A stretch of 64,000 bases of DNA from GCA-2732755 sp965228265. Its GTDB lineage: Bacteria > Planctomycetota > Phycisphaerae > Phycisphaerales > UBA1924. The stretch is from assembly GCA_965228265.1 (NCBI GenBank), contig OZ245804.1, positions 992,001-1,056,000 of the forward strand, written 5' to 3'. The notes beneath the pieces were generated by a model that worked only from the letters and a program-made list of their open reading frames with translations, was not told where the DNA came from and did no database searches. Position numbers and translations under genes: made by a program. This document shows, in pieces, positions 17,012-24,236 of this stretch. Every line of letters starts with the position of its first letter. The first letter of the stretch is position 1.

Positions 17012-17281
17012 TCAGATCGCTTCCTTGAGCGCCTGGGCGGGTTTGAACGCGCAGGTCGTCGAGGCCTCGATGGTCATCGGCTGCTTGGTTGCCGGGTTCA
17101 CGCCCCGGCGGGCGGCCCGCTCCTTGCGGACGAACGTGCCAAAGCCCGAGATCGCGACCTTCTGGTCGTGCTGGATCCCCTGGGTGATCGAGGCGATCAC
17201 GGCTTCCACGGCCTTGGTGGCCTCAACCTTCGAGCCCGCGAGCTGGCTCGCCACCGCTTCGATCAGTTCACCCTTGTTCAT
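17012..17281 (-). CDS. hup: HU-family nucleoid DNA-binding protein
   Basis: An 89-residue HU/IHF homologue of normal length. It starts MNKGELIEAVA, has the dimer-core helices, the GFGTF turn (FVRKERAARRGVNPATKQP) that leads into the DNA-binding arm, and the conserved arm tip with Pro. HU bends and compacts DNA as a dimer. AGGAGAAG lies about 7 nt upstream of the ATG. A strong terminator follows, so it is monocistronic and probably highly expressed. It is divergent from clpS. Confidence 0.95.
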   Translation of the reverse strand: MNKGELIEAVASQLAGSKVEATKAVEAVIASITQGIQHDQKVAISGFGTFVRKERAARRGVNPATKQPMTIEASTTCAFKPAQALKEAI

Positions 17282-17395
17282 GGCGATCTTCTCCTGAGAG
17301 CCGTCGGTGCAAACAGGCCGACGGGTGTGTCACTGGGTTGCTTCACCTATCGGCGCGGACCCGGAAGTTTCCTCAAAATCCCGTCCCGAGCCGTG

Positions 17396-17401
17396 TACAA
17401 T
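17396..17401 (+). promoter_or_regulatory. Putative -10 box (TACAAT) of clpS
   Basis: Near-consensus hexamer with a 7-nt spacer to ATG 17409. It overlaps the alternative ATG at 17400, which argues that 17409 is the real start and that the mRNA is leaderless. Confidence 0.6.
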
Positions 17402-17408
17402 GCCCTTG

Positions 17409-17864
17409 ATGAGCCAGTTTCCCGATGACAACCAGAACGACCCCACCCATTTTGACACCCCCTGGGAAGGTGATGCCTTCGAGGCCCCCGCAGCCACCGC
17501 CACCCGCGTCCGCCCGAGCATCCGCCCGGACACCGACGAGGACGAGGGCCTGCTCAAGCCCTGGAACGTGGTCCTGCTCGACGACGACCACCACACCTAC
17601 GAGTACGTTATGAAGATGGTCATGTCGCTCTTTGGGGTGGACATCACCCGGGCCTTCACCATCGCCAAGACCGTCGACGCCGAGGGCCGGGCCATCTGCC
17701 TGACCACCCACAAGGAGCTCGCCGAGCTCAAGGTCGATCAGATCCACTGCTTCGGCCCGGACCCCTTGATGTCCGAGAGCGCCGGCTCCATGAGCGCGGT
17801 CCTCGAGCCCGCGATCACGGGTGACGACGACGACGACACCAAGGGACCTAGCGACAAGCTGTGA
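17409..17864 (+). CDS. clpS: ClpS-like Clp protease adaptor
   Basis: ClpS binds N-degron substrates and hands them to the Clp unfoldase. The 151-residue product has a disordered acidic N terminus (1-48) and a ClpS core from PWNVVLLDDDHHTYEYV to about residue 140, including AICLTTHKELAELK. The usual NDD of the substrate pocket reads DDD and the pocket histidine of the VH-x-x-G segment is Asp (VDAEG), so substrate choice may differ from E. coli. Acidic Asp runs flank the core at the C terminus. The GTG start of the next gene overlaps this stop as GTGA. No clpA or clpC is nearby. Confidence 0.85.
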   Translation: MSQFPDDNQNDPTHFDTPWEGDAFEAPAATATRVRPSIRPDTDEDEGLLKPWNVVLLDDDHHTYEYVMKMVMSLFGVDITRAFTIAKTVDAEGRAICLTTHKELAELKVDQIHCFGPDPLMSESAGSMSAVLEPAITGDDDDDTKGPSDKL

Positions 17865-18817
17865 GCGACAGGCCCCGGGTCATCCAGGCCGAGGACCTCG
17901 ACGCGAAGCCGGCCGAATGGCTCGCCGAGCGCTGCGAGCTGATCCGCGTGGGCAAGGACGATCCGAGCTTTGCCGAGCAAATGGCGCACGCGGACGGACT
18001 TCTCGTCCGCTCCTACACGCCGGTCAATGAGGCATTGCTTGAGTCTGCCCCGAAGCTCCGCGTGGTCGGCCGCGCTGGCGTGGGGCTCGACACGATCGAC
18101 CTTGCCGCCTGCAAGGCGCGTGGCGTGCGCGTGGTGCACACGCCCGGCGCCAACACACAGGCTGTGGTCGAGCTGTTCTTCGCGGTCCTGCTCGATGTCG
18201 TCCGCCCGCGCGTTTTCCTGCACCGCCCGATCCCCGTGCTCGAGGCGTGGAAGCACGCGCGCAAGGAGCTGACCGCCGACCGCGAACTGGCGTCGATGAC
18301 GCTGGGCATTCTTGGGCTTGGGCGCATCGGCTCGCGGATCGCCGAGGTGGCGCGGTGCTTTGGGATGCGCGTGATCTACCACGATGTGCGCCAGATCCCG
18401 GAGCACCAGCGCTTCGGGGCCGAGCCCGTGTCACGCGAGGAGCTCTTTGCCCAGAGCGATGCGCTAACGATCCATGTCGACGGCTCGCCCTCCAACCGCC
18501 GACTCATCGGTGAGGCCGAGTTCGCGCAGATGAAGCCCGAGGTCGTGTTCCTGAACCTCTCGCGCGGGTTTGTGGTCGATCCCTACGCCTGCGCGTCGTT
18601 CATGATCGAGCACCGCGGCGCGTGCGCCGTCCTCGATGTGCACGACCCCGAGCCCTACGACCGGACCTACCCGCTCATCGACATTGCCAACGTCCACATG
18701 ACGCCCCACATCGGCGGCGCGACCCGGCCCGCCAGCGAGGCCATGAGCTGGGTGGTCCGGGACGTGTGGCGGGTGTTGTCGGGCGAGGAACCCGAGTGCG
18801 AGGCGGACTACCCCTGA
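17861..18817 (+). CDS. D-isomer-specific 2-hydroxyacid dehydrogenase
   Basis: A 318-residue NAD-dependent oxidoreductase related to phosphoglycerate dehydrogenase. The nucleotide-binding motif GILGLGRIGSRIAE lies near residue 150, the catalytic Arg in NLSRGFVVD near 233, the acidic residue in DVHDPEP near 260 and the catalytic His in TPHIGGAT near 285. It lacks the C-terminal ACT domain of typical SerA, so the substrate (3-phosphoglycerate, glyoxylate, hydroxypyruvate or other) is uncertain. It is translationally coupled to clpS through a GTGA overlap, an odd pairing with no obvious metabolic logic. Confidence 0.85.
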   Translation: MSDRPRVIQAEDLDAKPAEWLAERCELIRVGKDDPSFAEQMAHADGLLVRSYTPVNEALLESAPKLRVVGRAGVGLDTIDLAACKARGVRVVHTPGANTQAVVELFFAVLLDVVRPRVFLHRPIPVLEAWKHARKELTADRELASMTLGILGLGRIGSRIAEVARCFGMRVIYHDVRQIPEHQRFGAEPVSREELFAQSDALTIHVDGSPSNRRLIGEAEFAQMKPEVVFLNLSRGFVVDPYACASFMIEHRGACAVLDVHDPEPYDRTYPLIDIANVHMTPHIGGATRPASEAMSWVVRDVWRVLSGEEPECEADYP

Positions 18818-18824
18818 GCTATCA

Positions 18825-18904
18825 GGGTGCCCCGGCTTGTCCGTCCCCGGCAGGCCTTGCCTGGGAACAGCTCGGCGCGGGTTGCCAGACAACCCGTGGC
18901 ACCC
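18825..18904. repeat. Palindromic intergenic repeat, copy 2
   Basis: An 80-bp relative of the 16748 element, 7 bp after the dehydrogenase stop. The ends GGGTGCCCCGG and CCGTGGCACCC pair at 10 of 11 positions. The inner GGCTTGTCCGTC and GGGTTGCCAGACAACCC blocks are shared with copy 1; the left inner hairpin is altered. Confidence 0.8.
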
Positions 18905-18921
18905 GGGGCGGAACGGCTCAC

Positions 18922-18927
18922 TAGCAT
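18922..18927 (+). promoter_or_regulatory. Putative -10 box (TAGCAT) of pdxJ
   Basis: Spacer of 5 nt to ATG 18933. The box lies 17 bp beyond the end of the palindromic repeat, so the repeat occupies the -35 side. Confidence 0.5.
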
Positions 18928-18932
18928 TGCCC

Positions 18933-19706
18933 ATGATCCAGCTCGGAGTGAACATCGATCACGTCGCCACGGTTCGCCAGGCGCGGTACCGGGGCATGGA
19001 CCCGCACACGGGCGAGCCTGACCCGGTCAGGGCGGCCCACGAGGCCGAGCTCGGCGGGGCCGACGGCATCACGGTCCACCTCCGCGAAGACCGCCGCCAC
19101 ATCCAGGACCGCGACGTCGAACTCCTGCGCAAACTGGTGAAGGTCAAGCTCAACCTCGAGATGGCAGCCACCCCCGAGATGGTCTCGATCGCTGAGCGTT
19201 TGAAACCCCACACCGTCATGCTCGTGCCCGAGGGTCGGCAGGAGGTGACCACGGAGGGTGGCCTGAACGTGGTGGGTCAGGCCGAGCACATGCGCGAGGT
19301 GGTCGATCGTCTGCACGACGCGGGTTTGCTCGTCAGCGCGTTTATTGACGCCGAGGACCGCCAGGTCGACGCGTGCAAGCTGGCGGGCTTTGACGTGTGC
19401 GAGGTGCACACTGGTCCGTACGCGCACGCCTTCGCAGCCGAGGGCGGCGACTTCCGCAAGAAAGCGCTGGCCGACGAACTGGCGCGGGTCGCCAGCGCGG
19501 GCGAGCGGATCCGCGGCTCGGGGATGCGCTTCAACGCGGGGCATGCGCTCAATTACCACAATGTGGGCCCGATCGCCGCCCTGACGGGGATCGAGGAATT
19601 GCACATCGGGCACGCGATTGTGAGCCGGGCGATCTATTCGGGCATGCGCGAAGCCGTGGCCGAGATGAAGCGTCTGATGACCGAAGCGCATCAATCCCGG
19701 CTGTAA
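18933..19706 (+). CDS. pdxJ: Pyridoxine 5'-phosphate synthase
   Basis: PdxJ condenses 1-deoxyxylulose 5-phosphate with 3-amino-2-oxopropyl phosphate to make pyridoxine 5'-phosphate (DXP-dependent vitamin B6 route). The 257-residue TIM barrel has normal length and the hallmark segments GVNIDHVATVRQAR at the start, ADGITVHLREDRRHI near 45, LNLEMA near 70, LVPEGRQEVTTEGGL near 100, EVHTGPYA near 150 and AGHALNYHN near 195. DXP also feeds isoprenoid synthesis through the MEP pathway, to which ispE in this window belongs. Confidence 0.96.
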   Translation: MIQLGVNIDHVATVRQARYRGMDPHTGEPDPVRAAHEAELGGADGITVHLREDRRHIQDRDVELLRKLVKVKLNLEMAATPEMVSIAERLKPHTVMLVPEGRQEVTTEGGLNVVGQAEHMREVVDRLHDAGLLVSAFIDAEDRQVDACKLAGFDVCEVHTGPYAHAFAAEGGDFRKKALADELARVASAGERIRGSGMRFNAGHALNYHNVGPIAALTGIEELHIGHAIVSRAIYSGMREAVAEMKRLMTEAHQSRL

Positions 19707-19865
19707 ATCACCCCGGATGGGTGACCAGAGCGCGGGAAGTACCCGAGGACGTTCTGTGGACATTGTGTCGGTTGGGTGTGAATTGCTGTCGGCGGGTGTG
19801 CTTTACCGGGCATTGGAACTGTGAGAGTTCATGGTTTGGATCTTGGAACTCGATCAACCGGCGTG

Positions 19866-19871
19866 TAGAGT
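19866..19871 (+). promoter_or_regulatory. Putative -10 box (TAGAGT) of folC
   Basis: Spacer of 8 nt to ATG 19880. A weak GAGG also lies in the spacer. The rest of the 173-bp gap after pdxJ shows no gene. Confidence 0.45.
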
Positions 19872-19879
19872 GAGGTTCG

Positions 19880-21322
19880 ATGCCCGCCCAGCGCGACACA
19901 CACCCGAACAAGACCAGGAAGAAATCTCCCGGCGTTGACGCGATCGCCGAGATCAAGCCGACGCGCAGCTATGCGCAGGCGGTGCGGAATCTCGAATCGC
20001 TCCCGAACATGGAGAAGGTGCGCCCGGAGAAGTCGGTCGCCGAGGATCACTTCAAGCTCGACCGCATGCGCGCTCTGGCAGCCGCGGTTGGCGATCCGCA
20101 GAACGACATGCCCTTTGTGCACATCGCGGGCAGCAAGGGCAAGGGTTCGGTTGTCGAGATGTTGGCCGCGAGTCTGACGGGTTGTGGGTATGGCGTCGGT
20201 GTGTACACCTCGCCCCATCTGGTCGACGTCCGCGAGCGCATCCGTATCGGTGAGGAGCCGATCTCGGAGGCCGATTTCGTCAAGCACTTCAACGCGGTTA
20301 TTGTCGCCGCGGGCGTGATCGAGCCGGAGTTCGGTTCGGCCAGCTATTTCGAGGTGCTGACGGCGATGGCTTTGCGGTACTTCGCCGAGCAGGCGGTGGA
20401 CCTTGCCGTGCTTGAGGTTGGCTTGGGCGGTCGGCTCGACGCGACAAACATCGTGACGCCCGCGGTGACGTGCGTGGCTCAGATTCAGCTCGAGCACACG
20501 CACATCCTGGGCACAACGCTCGATCAGATCGCGCGCGAGAAGGCGGGGATCTTCAAGCCGGGTGTGCCCGCGTTGACCGTGCCGCAGTCCGAGGAGGCTC
20601 TCGAAGCGATGCGCAAGGTCGCCCAGGAAGTGGGCGCGCCGCTCTCGGTGCTTGGTCAGGACATCGAGTTCAACCAGCGTTTCGAGGCGGACCCGAAGCT
20701 CGGCCCGCATATGCGAGTGGGTCTGATGACCGAGCGTGGCGAGTACGAGCATCTGGCCGTGCCTCTGCCGGGCGATCACCAGGCGCTCAACTGTGGTTTG
20801 GCGCTGGCGGCGCTCGACCGCCTGAAGGTGCTGGGTTTCGAGACGCCCGAGGTCCGCGTCGCCGAGGGCCTGGCCCGCACGCGTCGTCACGGCCGGGCGG
20901 AGCTCATCTGGGACAACCCGCGGATCATCGTCGACGGCGCGCACACGCGTGACTCGGTCGGCGCACTGGTGCGGGCGATCGGGGCGCACACACGCTACGA
21001 CTCGATGGTCGTTGTCTTCGGGTGCGCCGCGGACAAGGACATCGACGGGCTTCTCGAAGAGATCTCGCGCGGCGCCGACAAGATCGTCTTCACCAAGTCC
21101 AGCACAAACCCTCGGGCCGCCGACCCGGAGTTGCTCCGGGCTCGTTTCACCGAGCTGACGGGCAAGATGTCACAGGTCGGGCCCGACGTGAAGAGCGCGA
21201 TCAACACGGCCGCACGCGCGCTCGGCAAGGGCGATCTCATGTGTATCACGGGCAGCTTCTACATCGCCGGCGAGGCGAAGAAGCTGTTCGAAGAGAAGGC
21301 ACGCGAGAAGGTCGGGGTCTGA
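19880..21322 (+). CDS. folC: Folylpolyglutamate synthase / dihydrofolate synthase
   Basis: FolC adds glutamate to dihydropteroate and to folates, in the cytoplasm. The 480-residue product has the Mur-ligase fold: ATP loop AGSKGKGSV at about 83-91, SPHLVDVRERIRI near 115, EVGLGGRLDATN near 180, the LEHTHILGTTLDQIAREKAGI segment near 205-225, and the C-terminal domain with VDGAHTRDS near 355. There is a basic N-terminal extension of about 25 residues compared with E. coli. Its 3' end faces a glycosyltransferase gene across a hairpin-rich element. Confidence 0.93.
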   Translation: MPAQRDTHPNKTRKKSPGVDAIAEIKPTRSYAQAVRNLESLPNMEKVRPEKSVAEDHFKLDRMRALAAAVGDPQNDMPFVHIAGSKGKGSVVEMLAASLTGCGYGVGVYTSPHLVDVRERIRIGEEPISEADFVKHFNAVIVAAGVIEPEFGSASYFEVLTAMALRYFAEQAVDLAVLEVGLGGRLDATNIVTPAVTCVAQIQLEHTHILGTTLDQIAREKAGIFKPGVPALTVPQSEEALEAMRKVAQEVGAPLSVLGQDIEFNQRFEADPKLGPHMRVGLMTERGEYEHLAVPLPGDHQALNCGLALAALDRLKVLGFETPEVRVAEGLARTRRHGRAELIWDNPRIIVDGAHTRDSVGALVRAIGAHTRYDSMVVVFGCAADKDIDGLLEEISRGADKIVFTKSSTNPRAADPELLRARFTELTGKMSQVGPDVKSAINTAARALGKGDLMCITGSFYIAGEAKKLFEEKAREKVGV

Positions 21323-21327
21323 TTCCT

Positions 21328-21462
21328 CCTTCTCCCCTCGGGGGAGAAGGTGCCCGCAAAGCGGGCGGATGAGGGCATGTATCTGATGAGGCAGTAATGC
21401 AATTGACGTAAGAGCTTCAAGATCCCCTCACCCCAGCCCTCTCCCCCAAGTGGAGAGGGGGC
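21328..21462. repeat. Hairpin-rich palindromic element between convergent genes
   Basis: Three stems are visible: CCTTCTCCCC/GGGGAGAAGG (10 bp, loop TCG, 21328-21350), GCCCGC/GCGGGC (21352-21366) and CCCTCTCC/GGAGAGGG (21437-21459). The CCCCTCACCCCAGCCCTCTCC wording is close to a repeat type that I recall from many bacterial genomes. It fills the gap between folC and the convergent glycosyltransferase and could stop transcription from both sides. Confidence 0.7.
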
Positions 21463-21467
21463 AAGAC

Positions 21468-22562
21468 TCAACCGAGCTCGACAACCCTTCCGAGCGTTCG
21501 CTCGATATCCCGCACGAAGCCATCCTTCTTGAAGTAATCCCGCAGCACCGCGCGGGCGTTGCGGATGATGCGTTTGGACGCCTTGGGGTCGCGCAGGTAC
21601 CGCTCGCAGACTTCGCTTGCGCCTTGGAAGTCCCACGGGATGGGCACGTACGTCTCGCCCGGGATGTAGATGTCGGGGCTGGTTTCGAGGTGCGTCATCT
21701 CGGGTTTGACGAGCAATGAGCCGCAGGCGATGGCCTCGTAGTCACGGAAGCAGACCTCGCCCCAGCCGAAGGGGCTGAGTGTGATCTTGCTGAGCCCGAG
21801 TTCGAGGAAGTACCGCTTGGCGCTGGCGCGCCCGGTGCCGGTCATGGGGACTTTCTTTGAGAGTGCTTCGACCTCGTCGAGCAACTTGCCCCGGCTGAAC
21901 TGGTACCACTCCTGCTTGCCCGCGCGATTGATCGAGCCCACACGCCGATTGACCGCGATCGGGCGCAGCCGCCAAGGCAGGGGTGCCCGGTCCGTCAGCT
22001 TGAGCAGCATCCGGTTGCGGTAGCAGACGCCCAGGTTCCAGCCGCTGACGAGCTTGTGGAGATGCGCCGGGTCGGGCTTGCTCCCAAAGTGCCAGTCGCC
22101 CAGGTCAAACCCGAGCGCCCCCTGCACGAAGTCTGCATAAACGAACCCGCCCGCGTAGTCGCGCTGGTACTGCGCAAGGTTCTTGAGCGTCTGGCGCTTG
22201 ATGTACAGATCCACATGCGGCAAGACCGCAAAGTGCGGCGAGCTCGTCGGGGCGTAGTAATCCAGCATCACCAGCTTCGGACGCGGCGAGCGCGGGGCAA
22301 ACTCGGAAAAGAGCTCGGTCAGCTCCTCGGCTTTGTCCGACCAGTGCGGCATCACCAGCACCGCATCGACACCCGAGCCCGCCCGGCACGCATCCTCCAG
22401 CCCGGCCCGGATATCCGCCAGCGTCTCGACGTCGCGCAGCTCGGTCGTCAGCCCGAGCTTCTCGCGGAGCTCGTCCGCGTACATGAGAAAGCCCTGGACC
22501 TGATGCCCGGTTGGGCTCGCGGTCCGTGTGCCGCGGGACAGGATGAGGGCGTGCGTGGGCAT
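21468..22562 (-). CDS. Glycosyltransferase, GT-B/exostosin-like
   Basis: A 364-residue cytoplasmic protein. The C-terminal half carries LSPFGWGEVCFRDYEAIACG near residue 270 and an acidic/Gly segment typical of GT-B nucleotide-sugar binding (family 1/CgeB/exostosin-like), then a helical tail. The N-terminal half (PTHALILSRGTRTASPTG) is a Rossmann-like domain. The acceptor and donor sugars cannot be told. The start is set at MPTHAL because of a TACCAT box 7 nt upstream; an upstream extension lies in the divergent promoter region. It may serve envelope glycan synthesis, but it sits alone. Confidence 0.7.
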   Translation of the reverse strand: MPTHALILSRGTRTASPTGHQVQGFLMYADELREKLGLTTELRDVETLADIRAGLEDACRAGSGVDAVLVMPHWSDKAEELTELFSEFAPRSPRPKLVMLDYYAPTSSPHFAVLPHVDLYIKRQTLKNLAQYQRDYAGGFVYADFVQGALGFDLGDWHFGSKPDPAHLHKLVSGWNLGVCYRNRMLLKLTDRAPLPWRLRPIAVNRRVGSINRAGKQEWYQFSRGKLLDEVEALSKKVPMTGTGRASAKRYFLELGLSKITLSPFGWGEVCFRDYEAIACGSLLVKPEMTHLETSPDIYIPGETYVPIPWDFQGASEVCERYLRDPKASKRIIRNARAVLRDYFKKDGFVRDIERTLGRVVELG

Positions 22563-22569
22563 GGGTGCG

Positions 22570-22575
22570 ATGGTA
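22570..22575 (-). promoter_or_regulatory. Putative -10 box (TACCAT) of the glycosyltransferase gene
   Basis: Spacer of 7 nt to the ATG, with no Shine-Dalgarno. Confidence 0.5.
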
Positions 22576-22686
22576 AGTCCGTTCGTCGTGCAGACAACCA
22601 TCGGCCCGCTGGGGGCCCGGTGTTGAGTGCAAATCCCCGCTCAGGCGTCATCGGGCGCGTTCATTGCGTCGTCGGACAGCCAAAGT

Positions 22687-22692
22687 TACACT
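22687..22692 (+). promoter_or_regulatory. Putative -10 box (TACACT) of the gene at 22699
   Basis: Spacer of 6 nt to ATG 22699. With the TACCAT box on the other strand it makes a 112-bp divergent promoter region between two apparently leaderless genes. Confidence 0.5.
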
Positions 22693-22698
22693 TATGGC

Positions 22699-23481
22699 AT
22701 GAAAGCGAAATTGATCGTGGCGATTCTCATCGCAGTCGTCGGCGTGACGCTCGCTGTCCGGACGTTCTGGCCCGCGTCATCGAATCGAGCGAAGCCGGCG
22801 GCGAGCGAGGAAGTTTCCACCCCGAGTGAGCAAGTCGAGGACTTACTCACCGGAACATACGACACGGTGCCCACCGAGGAAACGATCGAAGCGGACATCC
22901 GACGCGCCGAGGCGAGGGCGGAATCGGTGCTGATGGCTGCGCGCCTGCCATCCATGAACGCCAGTCAACGGGCGGATCTGGCCGACGCGTTCCGAGAACG
23001 GCTCGAGTCCATGATCAACCCCGACTACATGCGCGATCTCCGGGCACGCGTGGCACGAGGTCAGCCCGTAGAGATCAAGGAACCCACCCCCGAACAGCTC
23101 GAGCAGAGCAAATTGCAGAAGGAGCACTTTGCGCTGCTCCCGATGGATCTCCAGAGCCTTGAGGTCAGACCGATCTATCAGCGTGGGGCTTACGTCGCCG
23201 AGTCGATGACGGCCAAGGGATTCGGAGAAGGCACTACAAAGCTAGGTGGCGCGACAGCCTTCCCGATGAGTGAACTTGATCCTGTGGAGGACAAGCTGGA
23301 CATCGTGGAAGTCCAATTGCCGATGGAGGTTCCCGTTCCGGTCGGTCGCGATGATGAGACACGTGAACGCAATCTTGTGGGTTTCCAATTTGTCTGGAGC
23401 AGGGAGCGTCAGCAATGGATTCCATGGGTCATCAAGAACTACGGCAACCCGAATCGAGGCGTGTTCGGCCTGCCTTTCTAA
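22699..23481 (+). CDS. Membrane-anchored protein of unknown function
   Basis: A 260-residue protein with an N-terminal signal anchor (about 4-25, KLIVAILIAVVGVTLAV) and a Glu/Arg-rich helical periplasmic part. I recognise no domain. The frame overlaps the following pseudopilin gene by 67 bp, so the two are probably co-transcribed and translationally coupled; it may be a partner of that pseudopilin. It lacks the prepilin cleavage motif itself. Confidence 0.6.
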   Translation: MKAKLIVAILIAVVGVTLAVRTFWPASSNRAKPAASEEVSTPSEQVEDLLTGTYDTVPTEETIEADIRRAEARAESVLMAARLPSMNASQRADLADAFRERLESMINPDYMRDLRARVARGQPVEIKEPTPEQLEQSKLQKEHFALLPMDLQSLEVRPIYQRGAYVAESMTAKGFGEGTTKLGGATAFPMSELDPVEDKLDIVEVQLPMEVPVPVGRDDETRERNLVGFQFVWSRERQQWIPWVIKNYGNPNRGVFGLPF

Positions 23482-24197
23482 GAGCTGGATTTTCTCTGAT
23501 CGAGCTACTCGTGGCGATTGGCATCATCGGCGTGCTGATAGCGCTGATTGTGCCGGCTCTCTGGGGCGTGCGCTCCGTTGGGGAGAAGAGCATCACGCTC
23601 GCCAACCTGCGCCAGACACACACGGTCTTCGAGCTCTACACGCAGCACTTTGACGAGCAGTACCCGTGGTACGACGGCGTATCGATGATTCCACTCTCGC
23701 CCCCCGGCGAGCCGGGGATGGGCATCGGCCCCGGCTACTGGGATCTCTCGCTGTACTGGCCCGGCCTCATGCACGAGGTCGCACCGTGGCGCGAGCACTT
23801 CACCACATGGCTCGGCGGCGGAGCGCAGCGAGACGATCCGCCCTGGAAGAACATGGCCAATTCCGTAGAAGTCACCTCGTTCGAGTACTGCCGATCGTTC
23901 ATGGCCCGTCCGCAGCTCTGGCGCGAGGGAGCCGACGACGATCCTGCGCTGCGCCGCCCCGCGCGCGTGGGCGATGTGCAGGCGCCGAGTTCGAAGGTCC
24001 TCCTGTTCGATCGCGAGCTCTCGCATCTGCGCACCGAGCCGGACGCGGACCGGGACAATCGTCCGATGGTCTTCGCCGACGGCCACGCAAGCGAGCACCG
24101 ATTGAGCGAGGCGACAGAGCCTGTTGCGCTGCCGGGCTGGGAGGCCGGCTCGCCTCTGCACGACACACCCAACGGCGTGCGCGGCCGCGATTACTGA
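23415..24197 (+). CDS. Prepilin-type protein with DG-box C terminus
   Basis: A 260-residue protein with a leader ending in the prepilin peptidase site G-FSLIELLVAIGI at about residue 25, then a membrane helix to about 48. Near the C terminus VFADGHASEHRL resembles the DG-box found in planctomycete prepilin-like secreted proteins. The leader (24 residues) is longer than usual because the start lies inside the previous gene. It overlaps that gene by 67 bp in another frame. Role in a pseudopilus or as a secreted substrate is unknown. Confidence 0.75.
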   Translation: MDSMGHQELRQPESRRVRPAFLRAGFSLIELLVAIGIIGVLIALIVPALWGVRSVGEKSITLANLRQTHTVFELYTQHFDEQYPWYDGVSMIPLSPPGEPGMGIGPGYWDLSLYWPGLMHEVAPWREHFTTWLGGGAQRDDPPWKNMANSVEVTSFEYCRSFMARPQLWREGADDDPALRRPARVGDVQAPSSKVLLFDRELSHLRTEPDADRDNRPMVFADGHASEHRLSEATEPVALPGWEAGSPLHDTPNGVRGRDY

Positions 24198-24222
24198 TCC
24201 GGTGATCCCCGGCCTGATCGGC

Positions 24223-24228
24223 TAGGAT
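24223..24228 (+). promoter_or_regulatory. Putative -10 box (TAGGAT) of leuS
   Basis: Spacer of 8 nt to ATG 24237; no Shine-Dalgarno. Confidence 0.45.
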
Positions 24229-24236
24229 TGGCCCTG

